DNA of 64,000 nucleotides from Cupriavidus taiwanensis (GTDB lineage Bacteria > Pseudomonadota > Gammaproteobacteria > Burkholderiales > Burkholderiaceae): NCBI RefSeq assembly GCF_900249755.1, contig NZ_LT976853.1:1023091-1087090 (forward strand). Reading direction: 5' to 3'. Shown here piece by piece: positions 35,337-44,249 of the stretch; within the stretch, counting starts at the first letter, position 1, and each line of letters starts with the position of its first letter. The notes under the pieces are model-generated. The model was given only the letters and a program-made list of their open reading frames with translations, ran no database searches and was not told the origin of the DNA. Position numbers and translations under genes: made by a program.

Positions 35337-35412
35337 GAGAGGTCTAAGCCGTTGAAAGGAAAGGGAAAGCAATTTTGGGGTGGGCGCTCCCCGGCCCACG
35401 GGCGATGCAAAA

Positions 35413-35430
35413 CGTTCCGCCCTTGTTACG
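35413..35430. promoter_or_regulatory. Inverted repeat, weak copy (gap C)
   Basis: CGTTCC-N6-GTTACG, 9 of 12 arm bases matching the consensus. It begins 77 bases upstream of the candidate sigma-54 promoter, similar to the layout in the other two gaps. Confidence 0.28.
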
Positions 35431-35853
35431 TCGCGCGGCTTTTTTATATTGCATTGCAAAAAAACTTCCCTGGGCAAAGGTACGTATCGGGCACAGCAAT
35501 GCCGGTCCCGGTGGACGGCAAGGCATTTATCGTTTGCCACACCTACCTGAATGAGGGAGTGCAAAACCGGCAACGCCGGCGATGGGGGGCTCCGATACTG
35601 CACGTCGCTGTCCTTCGAAACAGTTTCGTTTCCGATACAAGGATTTGAACTGCATACATCTTTCGCTGACATTGACGCCGCCGGAAACCTCAGCCATTTG
35701 GTGTCGCGCGCACCGTCGCAGCGGCGGCGGGATGAAGACAATCGGCGCGTTGACAGGCTTTCGCACGAAGCGCGGCTGTGGCCCTCAGCCGCTTCTCATC
35801 TGTTTGGATGGGGCGGGTAAGTTTTTCAGTGTGGCGGGCATGCCGATGCGAAT

Positions 35854-35871
35854 GGTTGCATCCGTGAAACT
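35854..35871. promoter_or_regulatory. Inverted repeat, near copy (gap C)
   Basis: GGTTGC-N6-GAAACT. The core GTTGC/GAAAC matches the copy at 28234-28251. Confidence 0.35.
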
Positions 35872-36006
35872 CGCACATCGTGAACACGGGGTTGCGGCGC
35901 CTTGGCATGGCGCGTGGCGGTACGGCCCGGGCGACCCTCAAGCCCTTGATTTTGCGGCGCTAGACGAAAATGATTCGTATTGCCAACATCGCCGCGCCAA
36001 ACAATT

Positions 36007-36999
36007 TCACGGATGAAACCGCCCGGCATTGCCGGCGTCGACGGTAGTCGCCCGCGCGCCTTCCTGCCGCACCTGTTCCTGCAGCCAGGCATGGAACTGC
36101 TGGATCGCTTTCTCGCGCGGGTTGCCTTCGCGCCAGGTCACCCAGTAGTGCAGGCTCGACGGGATCCGGGTGGCACCGATCTGCACCAGCTCGCCGCTGG
36201 CCAGGTAGTCGTGCGCCAGCTGCGCGCGCGCCGTGGCCACGCCCAGCCCGGCCACGGCGGACTGCAGCATCAGGCCCGCATCCTGGAAGATCGGGCCGCG
36301 CTCGGGTTCGTCGCCGGGCAGGCCGGCGGCTTCCAGCCAGTCGCGCCAGGGGCGCAGGGCAAAGCGCAGCATCGGCAGGCGCGGCACGTCGGCCAGCGTA
36401 AAGCCGGGGTAGCGCGCCAGCAGCGCCGGGCTGGCCACCGCGATCACATGGTCTTCGATCAGGTTGTGGCACTCGAAGCCGGGCAGGTCGATGCGCTGGT
36501 GCCAGATGCCGACATCGACGCTGTACGGGTCCGGCGGCGTGATCTCCGCGTGCAGGCGCAGGTGCAGGTCCAGCGACGGCACCTGCGCGTGCAGGCTGGG
36601 CAGGCGCCGGATCAGCCAGGCATTGGCGAGGTCGGCCATCACGCTGACCTGCAGCCGGATTACCGGCGGCGCGGCGCTGTTGCCGGCCTCGCGCAGCGCG
36701 CTTTCGATGCCGTCGAGCGCGCCGCGCACCTGTTCGGCCAGCCGCGCGCCCACGCTGGTGGGCACCATCTGGCTGCCGCTGCGCTGGAACAGCTTGGTGC
36801 CGAGGCTGGTTTCCAGCGCGCGGACATGGTGGCTGATGGCGCTGTGGGTCAGCGCCAGTTCCTCGGCCGCGCGCGAGAAGCTGCGGTGGCGCGCGGCGGC
36901 CTCCAGTGCGCGCAGCGCTTGCAGCGGCGGCAGGTGGACGGGGTGTCGGGCGCGACCTTGGGCGCGAGCTTGGGCGGGTCTGGCGGGGGCTTTGGCCAT
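36007..36999 (-). CDS. LysR-family regulator (GcvA-like)
   Basis: 330 residues. The N-terminal winged helix reads LPPLQALRALEAAARHRSFSRAAEELALTHSAISHHVRALE, typical of GcvA-type LysR proteins. The effector-binding domain follows (VSVMADLANAWLIRRLPSLHA...). ATG 36999 is used; a TTG three codons upstream is possible. It is divergent from an MFS transporter gene 69 bases away, which it probably controls. The effector is unknown. Confidence 0.9.
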   Translation of the reverse strand: MAKAPARPAQARAQGRARHPVHLPPLQALRALEAAARHRSFSRAAEELALTHSAISHHVRALETSLGTKLFQRSGSQMVPTSVGARLAEQVRGALDGIESALREAGNSAAPPVIRLQVSVMADLANAWLIRRLPSLHAQVPSLDLHLRLHAEITPPDPYSVDVGIWHQRIDLPGFECHNLIEDHVIAVASPALLARYPGFTLADVPRLPMLRFALRPWRDWLEAAGLPGDEPERGPIFQDAGLMLQSAVAGLGVATARAQLAHDYLASGELVQIGATRIPSSLHYWVTWREGNPREKAIQQFHAWLQEQVRQEGARATTVDAGNAGRFHP

Positions 37000-37068
37000 G
37001 GCCGTCAAATTCTACTCACAATTGCCGCGGGTATCTTTCGTTGGCTTTGCACCGGGATGGGGAAGACA

Positions 37069-38379
37069 ATGCAGGCCATCATGACGACTTCGACTTCCAA
37101 CTTGTCTTCCGCATCCTCGCAGCCCTCGCATGCGCAACCGGCCGCCGGTGCCGCGGCCGGCGCCCGCTGGCGCGTGCTGGCCGTGTTCTCGCTGGGCTTC
37201 CTGGTGTCCTATGTGTTCCGCGGCGTCAACCTGGGCTTCGCCCCGCACCTGACGCGCGAACTCGGCCTCAATGCCGGCGACCTGGGCCTGCTCACCAGCT
37301 TCTACTTCCTTGGCTTTGCCTGCGCCCAGCTGCCGGCGGGTATCCTGCTGGACCGCTACGGCCCGCGCCGCACCGAGGCGGCGATGCTGCTGGTGGCGGT
37401 GGCCGGCTCGCTGGTGTTTGCGCTGGCGCCCGGCATGGCCGGGCTGGCCGCCGGCCGGCTGCTGATCGGGGTCGGCGTGTCGGTATGCCTGGGTGCCGCG
37501 ATCCAGGCACTGTCGATGTGGTTCCCGCTGTCGCGCATGCCGTTGCTGAACGGCGTGGTGATGGCCATCGGCGGCCTTGGTGCAGTGCTCGTCGGTACGC
37601 CGCTGACTTGGCTGCTGTCGTTCACCGACTGGCGCACGATCAGCATCGGCCTCGCTTGCGTGTCGTTGGCGATGGCGGCGCTGCTTTGGTTCGGCGCGCC
37701 CGACAAGCCCCGCGTCGGCAAGGAAAGCCTGCGCGAGCAGCTGCGCGGCACGCGCCAGATCCTGGGCAGCGAGCGCTTCTGGCGCGTGGTGCCGCTGACG
37801 CTGCTCAACCAGGGCGTATTCCTGGCGGTGCAGACGCTGTGGGTTGGCGCCTTCCTGCGCGATGTGTCCGGCTACGATGCGGGCACCGGCGCGCGGCTGG
37901 TGTCGGTGATCGGCTTCGCCATGATGGCCGGCTGCGTCGGCTCGGGCTGGGCCGCGCGCCACCTGGAACGCCTGGGCGTGAGCCTGTATGCCTTTGCCGG
38001 CATCGGCATGACCGGCTTTATCGTGGTCCAGCTGCTGCTGATGGCGCAGGTGCCGCTGCCGCCGGTGCTGCTGTGGGCCGCGTACGGTGTGTTCGGCTCC
38101 AGCGGCATCCTGACCTATGCGGTGCTGGCGCGGAGCTTTCCGGATGCGCTGATCGGCCGCGCCACCACGGCGCTGACGCTGACCGTGTTCCTGTCGACCT
38201 TTGCGTGCCAGGTGGGCGTCGGCTTCGTTCTGGACCTGTGGCCCGCCACCGGCGGCCACTACCCCAAGGCGGCGCACCTGGCGGCATGGGCCGGGCTGGT
38301 GGCGCTGCAGGGGCTGGCGGCGGTGTGGTATGCGATCGGCGGGCGGCGCGCGCGCCGCGAGGCGGCGGCCGCCCGCTGA
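37069..38379 (+). CDS. MFS transporter
   Basis: 436 residues with twelve predicted helices after a Ser/Ala-rich N-terminal tail of about 30 residues. The family motif between helices 2 and 3 is seen as GILLDRYGPRRTEA. GVNLGFAPHLTRELGLNAGDLGLLTSFYFLGFACAQLP matches the N-terminal MFS signature. ATG 37069 follows GGGGAAG; ATGs at 37057 and 37081 are in frame. It is divergent from the LysR gene. The substrate cannot be told from sequence. Confidence 0.85.
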   Translation: MQAIMTTSTSNLSSASSQPSHAQPAAGAAAGARWRVLAVFSLGFLVSYVFRGVNLGFAPHLTRELGLNAGDLGLLTSFYFLGFACAQLPAGILLDRYGPRRTEAAMLLVAVAGSLVFALAPGMAGLAAGRLLIGVGVSVCLGAAIQALSMWFPLSRMPLLNGVVMAIGGLGAVLVGTPLTWLLSFTDWRTISIGLACVSLAMAALLWFGAPDKPRVGKESLREQLRGTRQILGSERFWRVVPLTLLNQGVFLAVQTLWVGAFLRDVSGYDAGTGARLVSVIGFAMMAGCVGSGWAARHLERLGVSLYAFAGIGMTGFIVVQLLLMAQVPLPPVLLWAAYGVFGSSGILTYAVLARSFPDALIGRATTALTLTVFLSTFACQVGVGFVLDLWPATGGHYPKAAHLAAWAGLVALQGLAAVWYAIGGRRARREAAAAR

Positions 38380-38394
38380 ACCTGGCGGGTCCGG

Positions 38395-38898
38395 TTACAG
38401 GAACACCGGCCGATCGTCCAGCTCGTTCGGGTTATGCCCGCCATCCGACGGAAAGTGCGTGGCCAGCAGCGCATGGATGCGCGCCACCGTGGCCAGCACC
38501 GGCCGCACCGACAGGTCTTGCCGCAGCCCCTGCGCCAGTTCGTCGCACAGCTCGCGCCAGGTGGCCGGGCCCACGCTGGCGTCGATGCCGCGGTCGGCCA
38601 GCAGCTCGACGGCGTGGTCGGCCAGGTTGATGTAGAGCAGCACGCCGGTCTTGTCGGCGGTGTTCCAGACTTCGAGCGCGCCGAACAGGAAGCGCGCGCG
38701 CTCGCGCGGCGTGACGCCGGCCCAGGCGTCGCCTACCGGCAGGCTGGCTTCGATCACCACGCGGATCTCGCCGCGGTGGCTGGATTCGCCGGCGTGCACG
38801 GCATGGTGCAGCTGCTGCTGCGCTTCCGGCGGAAACAGCTTGCGCGTGGTGCCGGCGGTGGTGGCGATATGGTGCAGGGCGCGCTTGAGATGCGGCAT
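38395..38898 (-). CDS. TPM-domain protein
   Basis: 167 residues. The TPM domain is visible from GEIRVVIEASLPVG through TADKTGVLLYINLADHAVELLADRGID. No signal peptide or clear membrane segment is seen, so it is probably cytoplasmic or membrane-associated. It is the last of three linked genes lemA - TPM (YgcG type) - TPM. The biochemical role of these proteins in bacteria is poorly known. Confidence 0.83.
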   Translation of the reverse strand: MPHLKRALHHIATTAGTTRKLFPPEAQQQLHHAVHAGESSHRGEIRVVIEASLPVGDAWAGVTPRERARFLFGALEVWNTADKTGVLLYINLADHAVELLADRGIDASVGPATWRELCDELAQGLRQDLSVRPVLATVARIHALLATHFPSDGGHNPNELDDRPVFL

Positions 38899-38918
38899 GG
38901 TCGTCGTTCCTCGTGCTG

Positions 38919-39800
38919 TCACCAGTTGCCGGACGCGCCGCCGCCGTCGAAGCCGCCGCCGCCCCCGCCGCCAAAGCCACCGCCGCCACCAAAGCCGCCG
39001 CTGTCACCGCCGCCGCCCCAGCCGCCGCCCCAGCCGCCGCTGCGCCGGCCCCAGTCCTGCCCGATGGTGTAGCCGCCCAGGCCGCCAAGGCCGCCGGCGA
39101 TCACGTCGCGGCCGCGCCGGGTGGTGACGATCTGCGGCCCGCGCCGGCGCAGGATGGCGCTCAGGAAGAAGAACACGATGATCGCCAGCGGCAGCAGCGC
39201 CGGCAGCCACTGGTCCAGCGCCGAGGCCTGCTGCGCCTTGCGCTGCGGCGCGGCCAGGCCTTCCTTGTCGATGGTGGCCTGGATCGCCGAGATGCCGGCC
39301 GCCAGCCCGCCGTAGAAATCGTTCTGGCGGAAGTGGGGCGCCATCACGTCCTGCAGGATGCGCTTGGACATGGCGTCGGTCAGCGAGCCCTGCACGCCGC
39401 GGCCCACCTCCAGCCGCATCTTGCGCAGGCCGGGCGGGTTGTCCTTGGCGATCAGCACGATCACGCCGTCGTCGATGCCCTGGCGCCCGGCGCGCCAGGC
39501 GTCGGCCACGCGGATGCTGTAGGCGTCGATCGGTTCCGGATCGGTGGTGGGCACCATGAGCACGAAGATCTGGCTGCCGCGCTGCTGCTCGTATTCGGCC
39601 AGCACGTTTTCCAGCGCGCCGCGCTGCTGCGGCGTCAGCGTGTTGGTCAGGTCGGTGACGCGCTGGGTCAGCGGCGGCACCGCGACGAAGCCGTCGGCGG
39701 CCAGCGCCGGGCTGCCCAGCAGCGCCGCCAGCCACAGCAGGACGGCGGCCAGCCAGCCGTGCCGGGCGCACCAACGCCAGGGGTGGCGCATCGCTGCCAT
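38919..39800 (-). CDS. TPM-domain (YgcG-like) exported membrane protein
   Basis: 293 residues. Signal peptide (WLAAVLLWLAALLGSPALA), TPM domain (VTDLTNTLTPQQRGALENVLAEYE...IVLIAKDNPPGLRKMRLEVGRGVQG), one membrane helix (ALLPLAIIVFFFLSAIL), then a long Gly-rich tail (GGGGGFGGG-type) ending GASGNW. The layout matches the YgcG family that accompanies LemA. The gene lies 4 bases after lemA. Confidence 0.88.
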   Translation of the reverse strand: MAAMRHPWRWCARHGWLAAVLLWLAALLGSPALAADGFVAVPPLTQRVTDLTNTLTPQQRGALENVLAEYEQQRGSQIFVLMVPTTDPEPIDAYSIRVADAWRAGRQGIDDGVIVLIAKDNPPGLRKMRLEVGRGVQGSLTDAMSKRILQDVMAPHFRQNDFYGGLAAGISAIQATIDKEGLAAPQRKAQQASALDQWLPALLPLAIIVFFFLSAILRRRGPQIVTTRRGRDVIAGGLGGLGGYTIGQDWGRRSGGWGGGWGGGGDSGGFGGGGGFGGGGGGGFDGGGASGNW

Positions 39801-39804
39801 CCCG

Positions 39805-40431
39805 TCAGAACTTGACTGCGGGCGGCGTGGAGATGGCCTTCTCGTTTTCCACGGTGAACGAGGGCTTGACCGGGTACTTGAAGATCATCGCCGTCAGGTT
39901 GGTCGGGAAGCTGCGCGCCAGCACGTTGTACTGCTGCACCGCGGCGATATAGCGCTGGCGGGCCACGGTGATGCGGTTCTCGGTGCCCTCGAGCTGCGAT
40001 TGCAGGTCGCGGAACGAGGCATCGGCCTTGAGCTGCGGGTAGTTCTCGGACACCGCCAAGAGCCGCGACAGCGCGCCGGACAGTTCGCCCTGCGCCTGCT
40101 GGAAGCGCTTGAAGGCTTCCGGGTCGTTCAGGGTCTCGGGCGAGACCTGGATGCTGGTGGCGGCGGCGCGCGCCTTGGTCACGGCCTCGAGGGTCTCGCG
40201 CTCGTGCGAGGCGTAGCCCTTGACGGTGTTGACCAGGTTGGGGATCAGGTCGGCGCGGCGCTGGTACTGGTTGATGACTTCGCCCCAGGCTGCCTTGACC
40301 GCCTCGTCCTGGGCCTGGAAGTCGTTGTAGCCGCAGGCGGACAGCAGGCTGGCCATGACCGCCAGCACCAGCCAGCGCAACACGGACAGCGGCGAGCGGG
40401 TGGGCAGCGAAGAGGACGAGGATGCGCGCAT
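39805..40431 (-). CDS. lemA: LemA-family lipoprotein
   Basis: 208 residues. The N terminus has a signal with the lipobox LLSAC (Cys33), then the LemA domain: [33 protein letters not shown] with the conserved long coiled helices, ending [18 protein letters not shown]. LemA proteins are envelope proteins of unclear role, commonly paired with TPM-domain proteins as here. A longer upstream frame is antisense-like noise. Confidence 0.9.
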   Translation of the reverse strand: MRASSSSSLPTRSPLSVLRWLVLAVMASLLSACGYNDFQAQDEAVKAAWGEVINQYQRRADLIPNLVNTVKGYASHERETLEAVTKARAAATSIQVSPETLNDPEAFKRFQQAQGELSGALSRLLAVSENYPQLKADASFRDLQSQLEGTENRITVARQRYIAAVQQYNVLARSFPTNLTAMIFKYPVKPSFTVENEKAISTPPAVKF

Positions 40432-40540
40432 CGGAGGCTCCGGCGGTTGGACGAACTTGAAGTGTAGCGCACCGCCCTTGCCGTCACGCGTGGGCCGCCG
40501 GCGCAACGTCGCGCCGCCGGCCCATCGGCCCGCGGGGCGC

Positions 40541-41833
40541 TCAGCAGGCCGCGAAAGCCTTGCGCGCGGCGTCGAAGGTGGCGTCGAGGATGGCGTCGTC
40601 GTGCTGCGCGGAGACGAAGCCGGCTTCGAAGGCCGAAGGCGCCAGGTAGACGCCGTGGTCCAGCATGGCGTGGAAGAAGCGGTTGAAGCGGGCGGTGTCG
40701 CTCTGGGTGACTTCGGCGAAGCTGCCGGGCACGCCGTCGCGGAAATAGAGCCCGAACATGCCGCCGACCGCATCCGCGGCGAACGGCACGCCGGCCGCCC
40801 GGGCGGCTTCGGCCAGGCCGTCGGCCAGCTTGCGCGTCTGCGCGGCCAGGCGGTCATGGAAGCCGGGCGCCTGGATCAGCTTGAGCGTGGTCAGGCCCGC
40901 CGCCACCGCCAGCGGGTTGCCGGACAGCGTGCCGGCCTGGTACACGCCGCCCAGCGGCGCCAGGCTGGCCATGATGTCGCGCCGTCCGCCGAAGGCCGCC
41001 GCCGGCATGCCGCCGCCAATGACCTTGCCCAGGCAGGTCATGTCGGGGCGGATGCCGTAGTGCGCCTGCGCGCCGCCCAGCGCCACGCGGAAGCCGGTCA
41101 TGACTTCGTCGAAGAGCAGCACCGCGCCGTCGCGCGTGCACAGTTCGCGCATCGCCTGCAGGAAGGCGTCGGTGGCGCGCACCAGGTTCATGTTGCCGGC
41201 CACCGGCTCGACGATCACCGCGGCGATCTCGCCGGCATGCTTGGCGAAGGCCTGCTCCAGCTGCTCGACGTTGTTGTACTCCAGCACCATGGTGTGGCGC
41301 GTCACGTCGGCCGGCACGCCGGCCGACGACGGCGCGTTGCGGGTGGTGTCGGCAAAGGTCAGCAGGCCCGAGCCGGCCTTGACCAGCAGGCTGTCGGCGT
41401 GGCCGTGGTAGCAGCCTTCGAACTTGATGATCAGGTCGCGGCCGGTAAAGCCGCGCGCCAGGCGCAGCGCGCTCATGGTGGCTTCGGTGCCGGAGGAGAC
41501 CAGGCGCACCTGCTCGATCGACGGCACCAGCTTGCAGATTTCCTCGGCCATGGTGATCTCGGCCTCGGTCGGGGCGCCGAACGAGAAGCTGTGCGCGGCG
41601 GTGTCCTGGACCGCGCGCACCACCTCCGGATGCGCGTGGCCGACGATCATCGGGCCCCACGAGCCGATGTAGTCGATATAGCGCTGGCCGTCCGCGTCCC
41701 ACATATATGCGCCCTCGGCGCGCGTGATGAAGCGCGGCGTGCCGCCCACCGAACGGAAGGCGCGCACGGGCGAATTGACGCCCCCGGGAATGGTCTGCTG
41801 GGCGCGGTCGAAAAGCTGCTGATTACGGGACAT
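40541..41833 (-). CDS. hemL: Glutamate-1-semialdehyde 2,1-aminomutase
   Basis: 430 residues, standard length. It is a class III aminotransferase that converts glutamate-1-semialdehyde into 5-aminolevulinate in the C5 haem pathway. Visible are [10 protein letters not shown], the PLP block [18 protein letters not shown], and [11 protein letters not shown] with the PLP lysine Lys270. ATG 41833 begins [18 protein letters not shown], the usual start; the longer frame is not conserved. It is divergent from the rubredoxin gene. Confidence 0.97.
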   Translation of the reverse strand: MSRNQQLFDRAQQTIPGGVNSPVRAFRSVGGTPRFITRAEGAYMWDADGQRYIDYIGSWGPMIVGHAHPEVVRAVQDTAAHSFSFGAPTEAEITMAEEICKLVPSIEQVRLVSSGTEATMSALRLARGFTGRDLIIKFEGCYHGHADSLLVKAGSGLLTFADTTRNAPSSAGVPADVTRHTMVLEYNNVEQLEQAFAKHAGEIAAVIVEPVAGNMNLVRATDAFLQAMRELCTRDGAVLLFDEVMTGFRVALGGAQAHYGIRPDMTCLGKVIGGGMPAAAFGGRRDIMASLAPLGGVYQAGTLSGNPLAVAAGLTTLKLIQAPGFHDRLAAQTRKLADGLAEAARAAGVPFAADAVGGMFGLYFRDGVPGSFAEVTQSDTARFNRFFHAMLDHGVYLAPSAFEAGFVSAQHDDAILDATFDAARKAFAAC

Positions 41834-42073
41834 GGCGTTGAGGTGAGGACTGGACTGCAGGGATCGTGCTCGGCGGGCCTGGCGCATGCCTTTGACATGC
41901 GGCAAAAACAGCGGAAGTTCGCTGCAATTGCCCGCCAATCGTGCGCTAACAAGGCGCTATCGGGTGCGAACACGGCGGAACTGGCCCGATTCCGGCCGCG
42001 TCCGGCTGGCGCCGGCGGCACGGTTTCGGTACCATCTGCGCTGGATTTTAATGGAGAGTGGCCAGAGCCTGTT

Positions 42074-42244
42074 ATGGAATACAAGACTTGGATGTGCCTG
42101 ATCTGCGGCTGGATCTACGACGAAGCCGCAGGCGCGCCGGAAGACGGCATCGCCCCCGGCACCCGCTGGGAAGACGTGCCGATCAACTGGACCTGCCCGG
42201 AATGCGGCGCGCGCAAGGAAGATTTCGAGATGGTCGCGATCTGA
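42074..42244 (+). CDS. rubA: Rubredoxin
   Basis: 56 residues, typical size. Iron ligands are Cys8 and Cys11 (MCLICG) and Cys41 and Cys44 (CPECG), with the conserved GWIYDEAAG and [14 protein letters not shown] context. It is a small cytoplasmic Fe electron carrier. It lies in the gap between hemL and pilG, an order seen in Ralstonia/Cupriavidus relatives. Confidence 0.95.
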   Translation: MEYKTWMCLICGWIYDEAAGAPEDGIAPGTRWEDVPINWTCPECGARKEDFEMVAI

Positions 42245-42582
42245 GCGGCCTCTATCCAGAAGAACAACGATACGGCAGGCGCGCGCGTCGCGCCGATGCG
42301 ACAGAACGCCGCCGGGGGCTGGCCGCACCGGATTGACGGCCCCCCGGCGTCTTGTCACACTCTGTTGCAAAATGACTGGCCGTCCATCCGCCTTTGGTGG
42401 GGAGGACGGCGGGCCGATGCGGGGATCACGCATCGCCGCTGCCGGGCTCAGCCCGGCCTTGGAAGGGAAATAAGAAGAATTTTCGGGGGTCCGTCGGGGC
42501 GCGCATGGGTCGCGTTGCTCCGCACGGGTGTTCTCTGGTGCTTGCCGGCGCTCCGCCAGGAGCCGCTGGTCGCGGGAACAAC
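42245..42582 (+). other. Gap between rubredoxin and pilG
   Basis: About 340 bases without a convincing gene. A GC-rich hairpin (GCCGGGGGC with GCCCCCCGGC, one bulge, 42311-42348) followed by GTCTTGT is a possible terminator for the rubredoxin gene. The rest probably carries the promoter of the pil-chp operon; I did not find a clear consensus. Confidence 0.4.
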
Positions 42583-43101
42583 ATGCGGGTCGCTCAATTA
42601 GAAGACAACCAGCGGGTCAATACCGCCGGCGCCCAGGGTGTGGCGCCTGGCGTTCCTGTTCCGGGTACCGCGCCGGACATCATCACGCCTGAAACCGCTT
42701 CGCAGCCGCGCCGCAAGGTGCTGGTCATCGACGATTCCAGCACCATCCGCCGTACCGCGGAAATCTTCCTGGCGCAGGCCGGCTACCAGGTGACGCTGGC
42801 CGAGGACGGCTTCGAGGCACTGGCCAAGGTGGGCGAGCTGCACCCCGACCTGGTCTTCTGCGACATCCTGATGCCCCGGCTGGACGGCTACCAGACCTGC
42901 TCGCTGATCAAGAAGAGCCCGCGCTTCCACGCCATTCCCGTGATCATGCTGTCCTCGCGCGACGGCGTGTTCGACCGCTCGCGCGGCCGCCTGGTCGGCG
43001 CGCATGACCACCTTGCCAAGCCATTCACCCGTGACGCGCTGCTGCAGGCCGTGCAGGCCTGCCTGCCATGCCGGCCCGCGGGCGAGGCGTTGCCCGCCTG
43101 A
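42583..43101 (+). CDS. pilG: Twitching-motility response regulator PilG
   Basis: 172 residues. After an N-terminal extension of about 45 residues comes a receiver domain: KVLVIDDSSTIRRTAEIFL (acidic pair), LVFCDILMPRLDGYQ (phospho-acceptor Asp), VIMLSSRDG and the Lys in HLAKPFTRD. It is a stand-alone CheY-like protein. It is the first gene of the pilG-pilH-pilI-pilJ-chpA operon that controls type IV pilus twitching. ATG 42583 gives the best fit; the frame continues upstream without a domain. Confidence 0.9.
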   Translation: MRVAQLEDNQRVNTAGAQGVAPGVPVPGTAPDIITPETASQPRRKVLVIDDSSTIRRTAEIFLAQAGYQVTLAEDGFEALAKVGELHPDLVFCDILMPRLDGYQTCSLIKKSPRFHAIPVIMLSSRDGVFDRSRGRLVGAHDHLAKPFTRDALLQAVQACLPCRPAGEALPA

Positions 43102-43139
43102 GCGGCAGGCACGCCGTGTACGAATCGAAGGAAAACCTC

Positions 43140-43511
43140 ATGACCGCCATTCACAAGATCCTGATCGTCGACGACTCCCCGACCGAAGCGCTGTTCATGT
43201 CCGACCTGCTCGGCAAGCGCGGCTTCAAGGTCGCGGTCGCCAGCAACAGCGAGCAGGCCTTCGCCCGCCTGCAGGCCGAAGCCTTCGACCTGATCCTGAT
43301 GGACGTGGTAATGCCCGGCCAGAACGGCTACCAGGCCACCCGCGCGATCAAGCGCGACGACCGCTTCAAGGACATCCCCGTGATCATGTGCACCAGCAAG
43401 GGCCTGGACACCGACCGCATCTGGGGCATGCGCCAGGGCGCGTCCGACTACATCGTCAAGCCCGTCGACGGCGAAGAGCTGCTGGGCAAGATCGCCGCGC
43501 TGGCGCACTGA
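43140..43511 (+). CDS. pilH: Twitching-motility response regulator PilH
   Basis: 123 residues, a bare receiver domain: KILIVDDSPTEALFMSDLL, LILMDVVMPGQNGYQATR with the phospho-Asp, VIMCTSKG and YIVKPVDGEE. It is the second CheY-like protein of the Pil-Chp system; in the known system it acts opposite to PilG. It lies 38 bases after pilG. Confidence 0.93.
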   Translation: MTAIHKILIVDDSPTEALFMSDLLGKRGFKVAVASNSEQAFARLQAEAFDLILMDVVMPGQNGYQATRAIKRDDRFKDIPVIMCTSKGLDTDRIWGMRQGASDYIVKPVDGEELLGKIAALAH

Positions 43512-43564
43512 GCCGCCAGCGCGGGCCGCACGGCAAGCCACTGCCACCTGTTCCGGGGACCGCC

Positions 43565-44128
43565 ATGAACGCGCCACGCCAAGACCTTCGCGCCCGCCAC
43601 ACGCGCCTGCAGGACTACCAGGCCATGCTGGCCCGGCGCCTGCGCGAGGCGCGCAGCCTGCCGGCCGCCGACAGCTACCTGGCGCTGCAGGTCGGCGCGC
43701 GCCACTGGCTGCTGCCGCTGGCCGATGCCGGCGAGGTGCTGGACATGCGCCAGCCCAGCCCCGTGCCGCTGACGCAGCCGTGGTACAGCGGCCTGGTCAA
43801 CGCGCGCGGCAGCCTGCTGGGCGTGATCGATTTCAGCCTGTTCTGCGGCGGCGCGCCAACGCCGTTGCAGCCGGGCAGCAAGATCGTGGTGCTGTCGCGC
43901 GACGCGGAGCGCGCCTGCGCGATCCTGGCCACGCGCGTGGCCGGCCTGCGCCATGCGGCGGACCTGGGTTTGCCGCACGGCGATGCCGCCGCCCCCGGCC
44001 CGGGCGCGGCCCCGCCCTGGGAAGGGCAGCGCTATGCCGACCGCGAGGGCCGCGACTGGCAGGTGCTGGACGTGCGCGCGCTGCTGGACGCGCCCGCCTT
44101 CCTGCAGGCCGGCCGGGCCGCCGCCTGA
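43565..44128 (+). CDS. pilI: CheW-like adaptor PilI
   Basis: 187 residues. A CheW domain is visible: YLALQVGARHWLLPLADAGEVLDM, then WYSGLVNARGSLLGVIDFSLF, and VLDVRALLD near the end. It links the PilJ receptor to the ChpA kinase. A loop around residues 138-155 is Pro/Ala-rich. Between pilH and pilJ, the usual place. Confidence 0.91.
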   Translation: MNAPRQDLRARHTRLQDYQAMLARRLREARSLPAADSYLALQVGARHWLLPLADAGEVLDMRQPSPVPLTQPWYSGLVNARGSLLGVIDFSLFCGGAPTPLQPGSKIVVLSRDAERACAILATRVAGLRHAADLGLPHGDAAAPGPGAAPPWEGQRYADREGRDWQVLDVRALLDAPAFLQAGRAAA

Positions 44129-44249
44129 CCACACGCGCGCACACGCGCCGGTCACGCCAGGCACAGACAATGACGGCGCGCAGGCCAGCGCCTGCCGCAC
44201 CCGGCACTAGCCGCCGGGCATGACAACGATAAAACGAAAAGAGGGTGCC

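Larger units (their letters stand above)
34840..36006. other. 1.2-kb non-coding control gap upstream of the sigma-54 activator
   Basis: No open frame carries a recognisable domain. Seen here are a hairpin (34875-34895), a sigma-54-type promoter toward the activator (35321-35336), two weaker copies of the 18-bp repeat (35413, 35854) and an AT-rich island around 35440-35470 (T-run, TTGCATTGCAA, A-run), conspicuous in this GC-rich DNA. The stretch 35380-35700 is less GC-rich than its surroundings. Confidence 0.5.

Noticed and set aside
35582-36016. A 144-residue plus-strand frame in the activator control gap
   Set aside because: No domain, no ribosome site and scattered rare-looking composition. 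It runs into the 3' end of the LysR gene.
36003-36020. AATTTC-N6-GAAACC, similar to the repeat motif
   Set aside because: It overlaps the coding end of the LysR gene and its left arm matches only 4 of 6 positions; probably chance.
38940-39010. Short tandem repeats as a possible CRISPR or minisatellite
   Set aside because: They encode the Gly-rich tail of the TPM-domain protein. There are no regular spacers.
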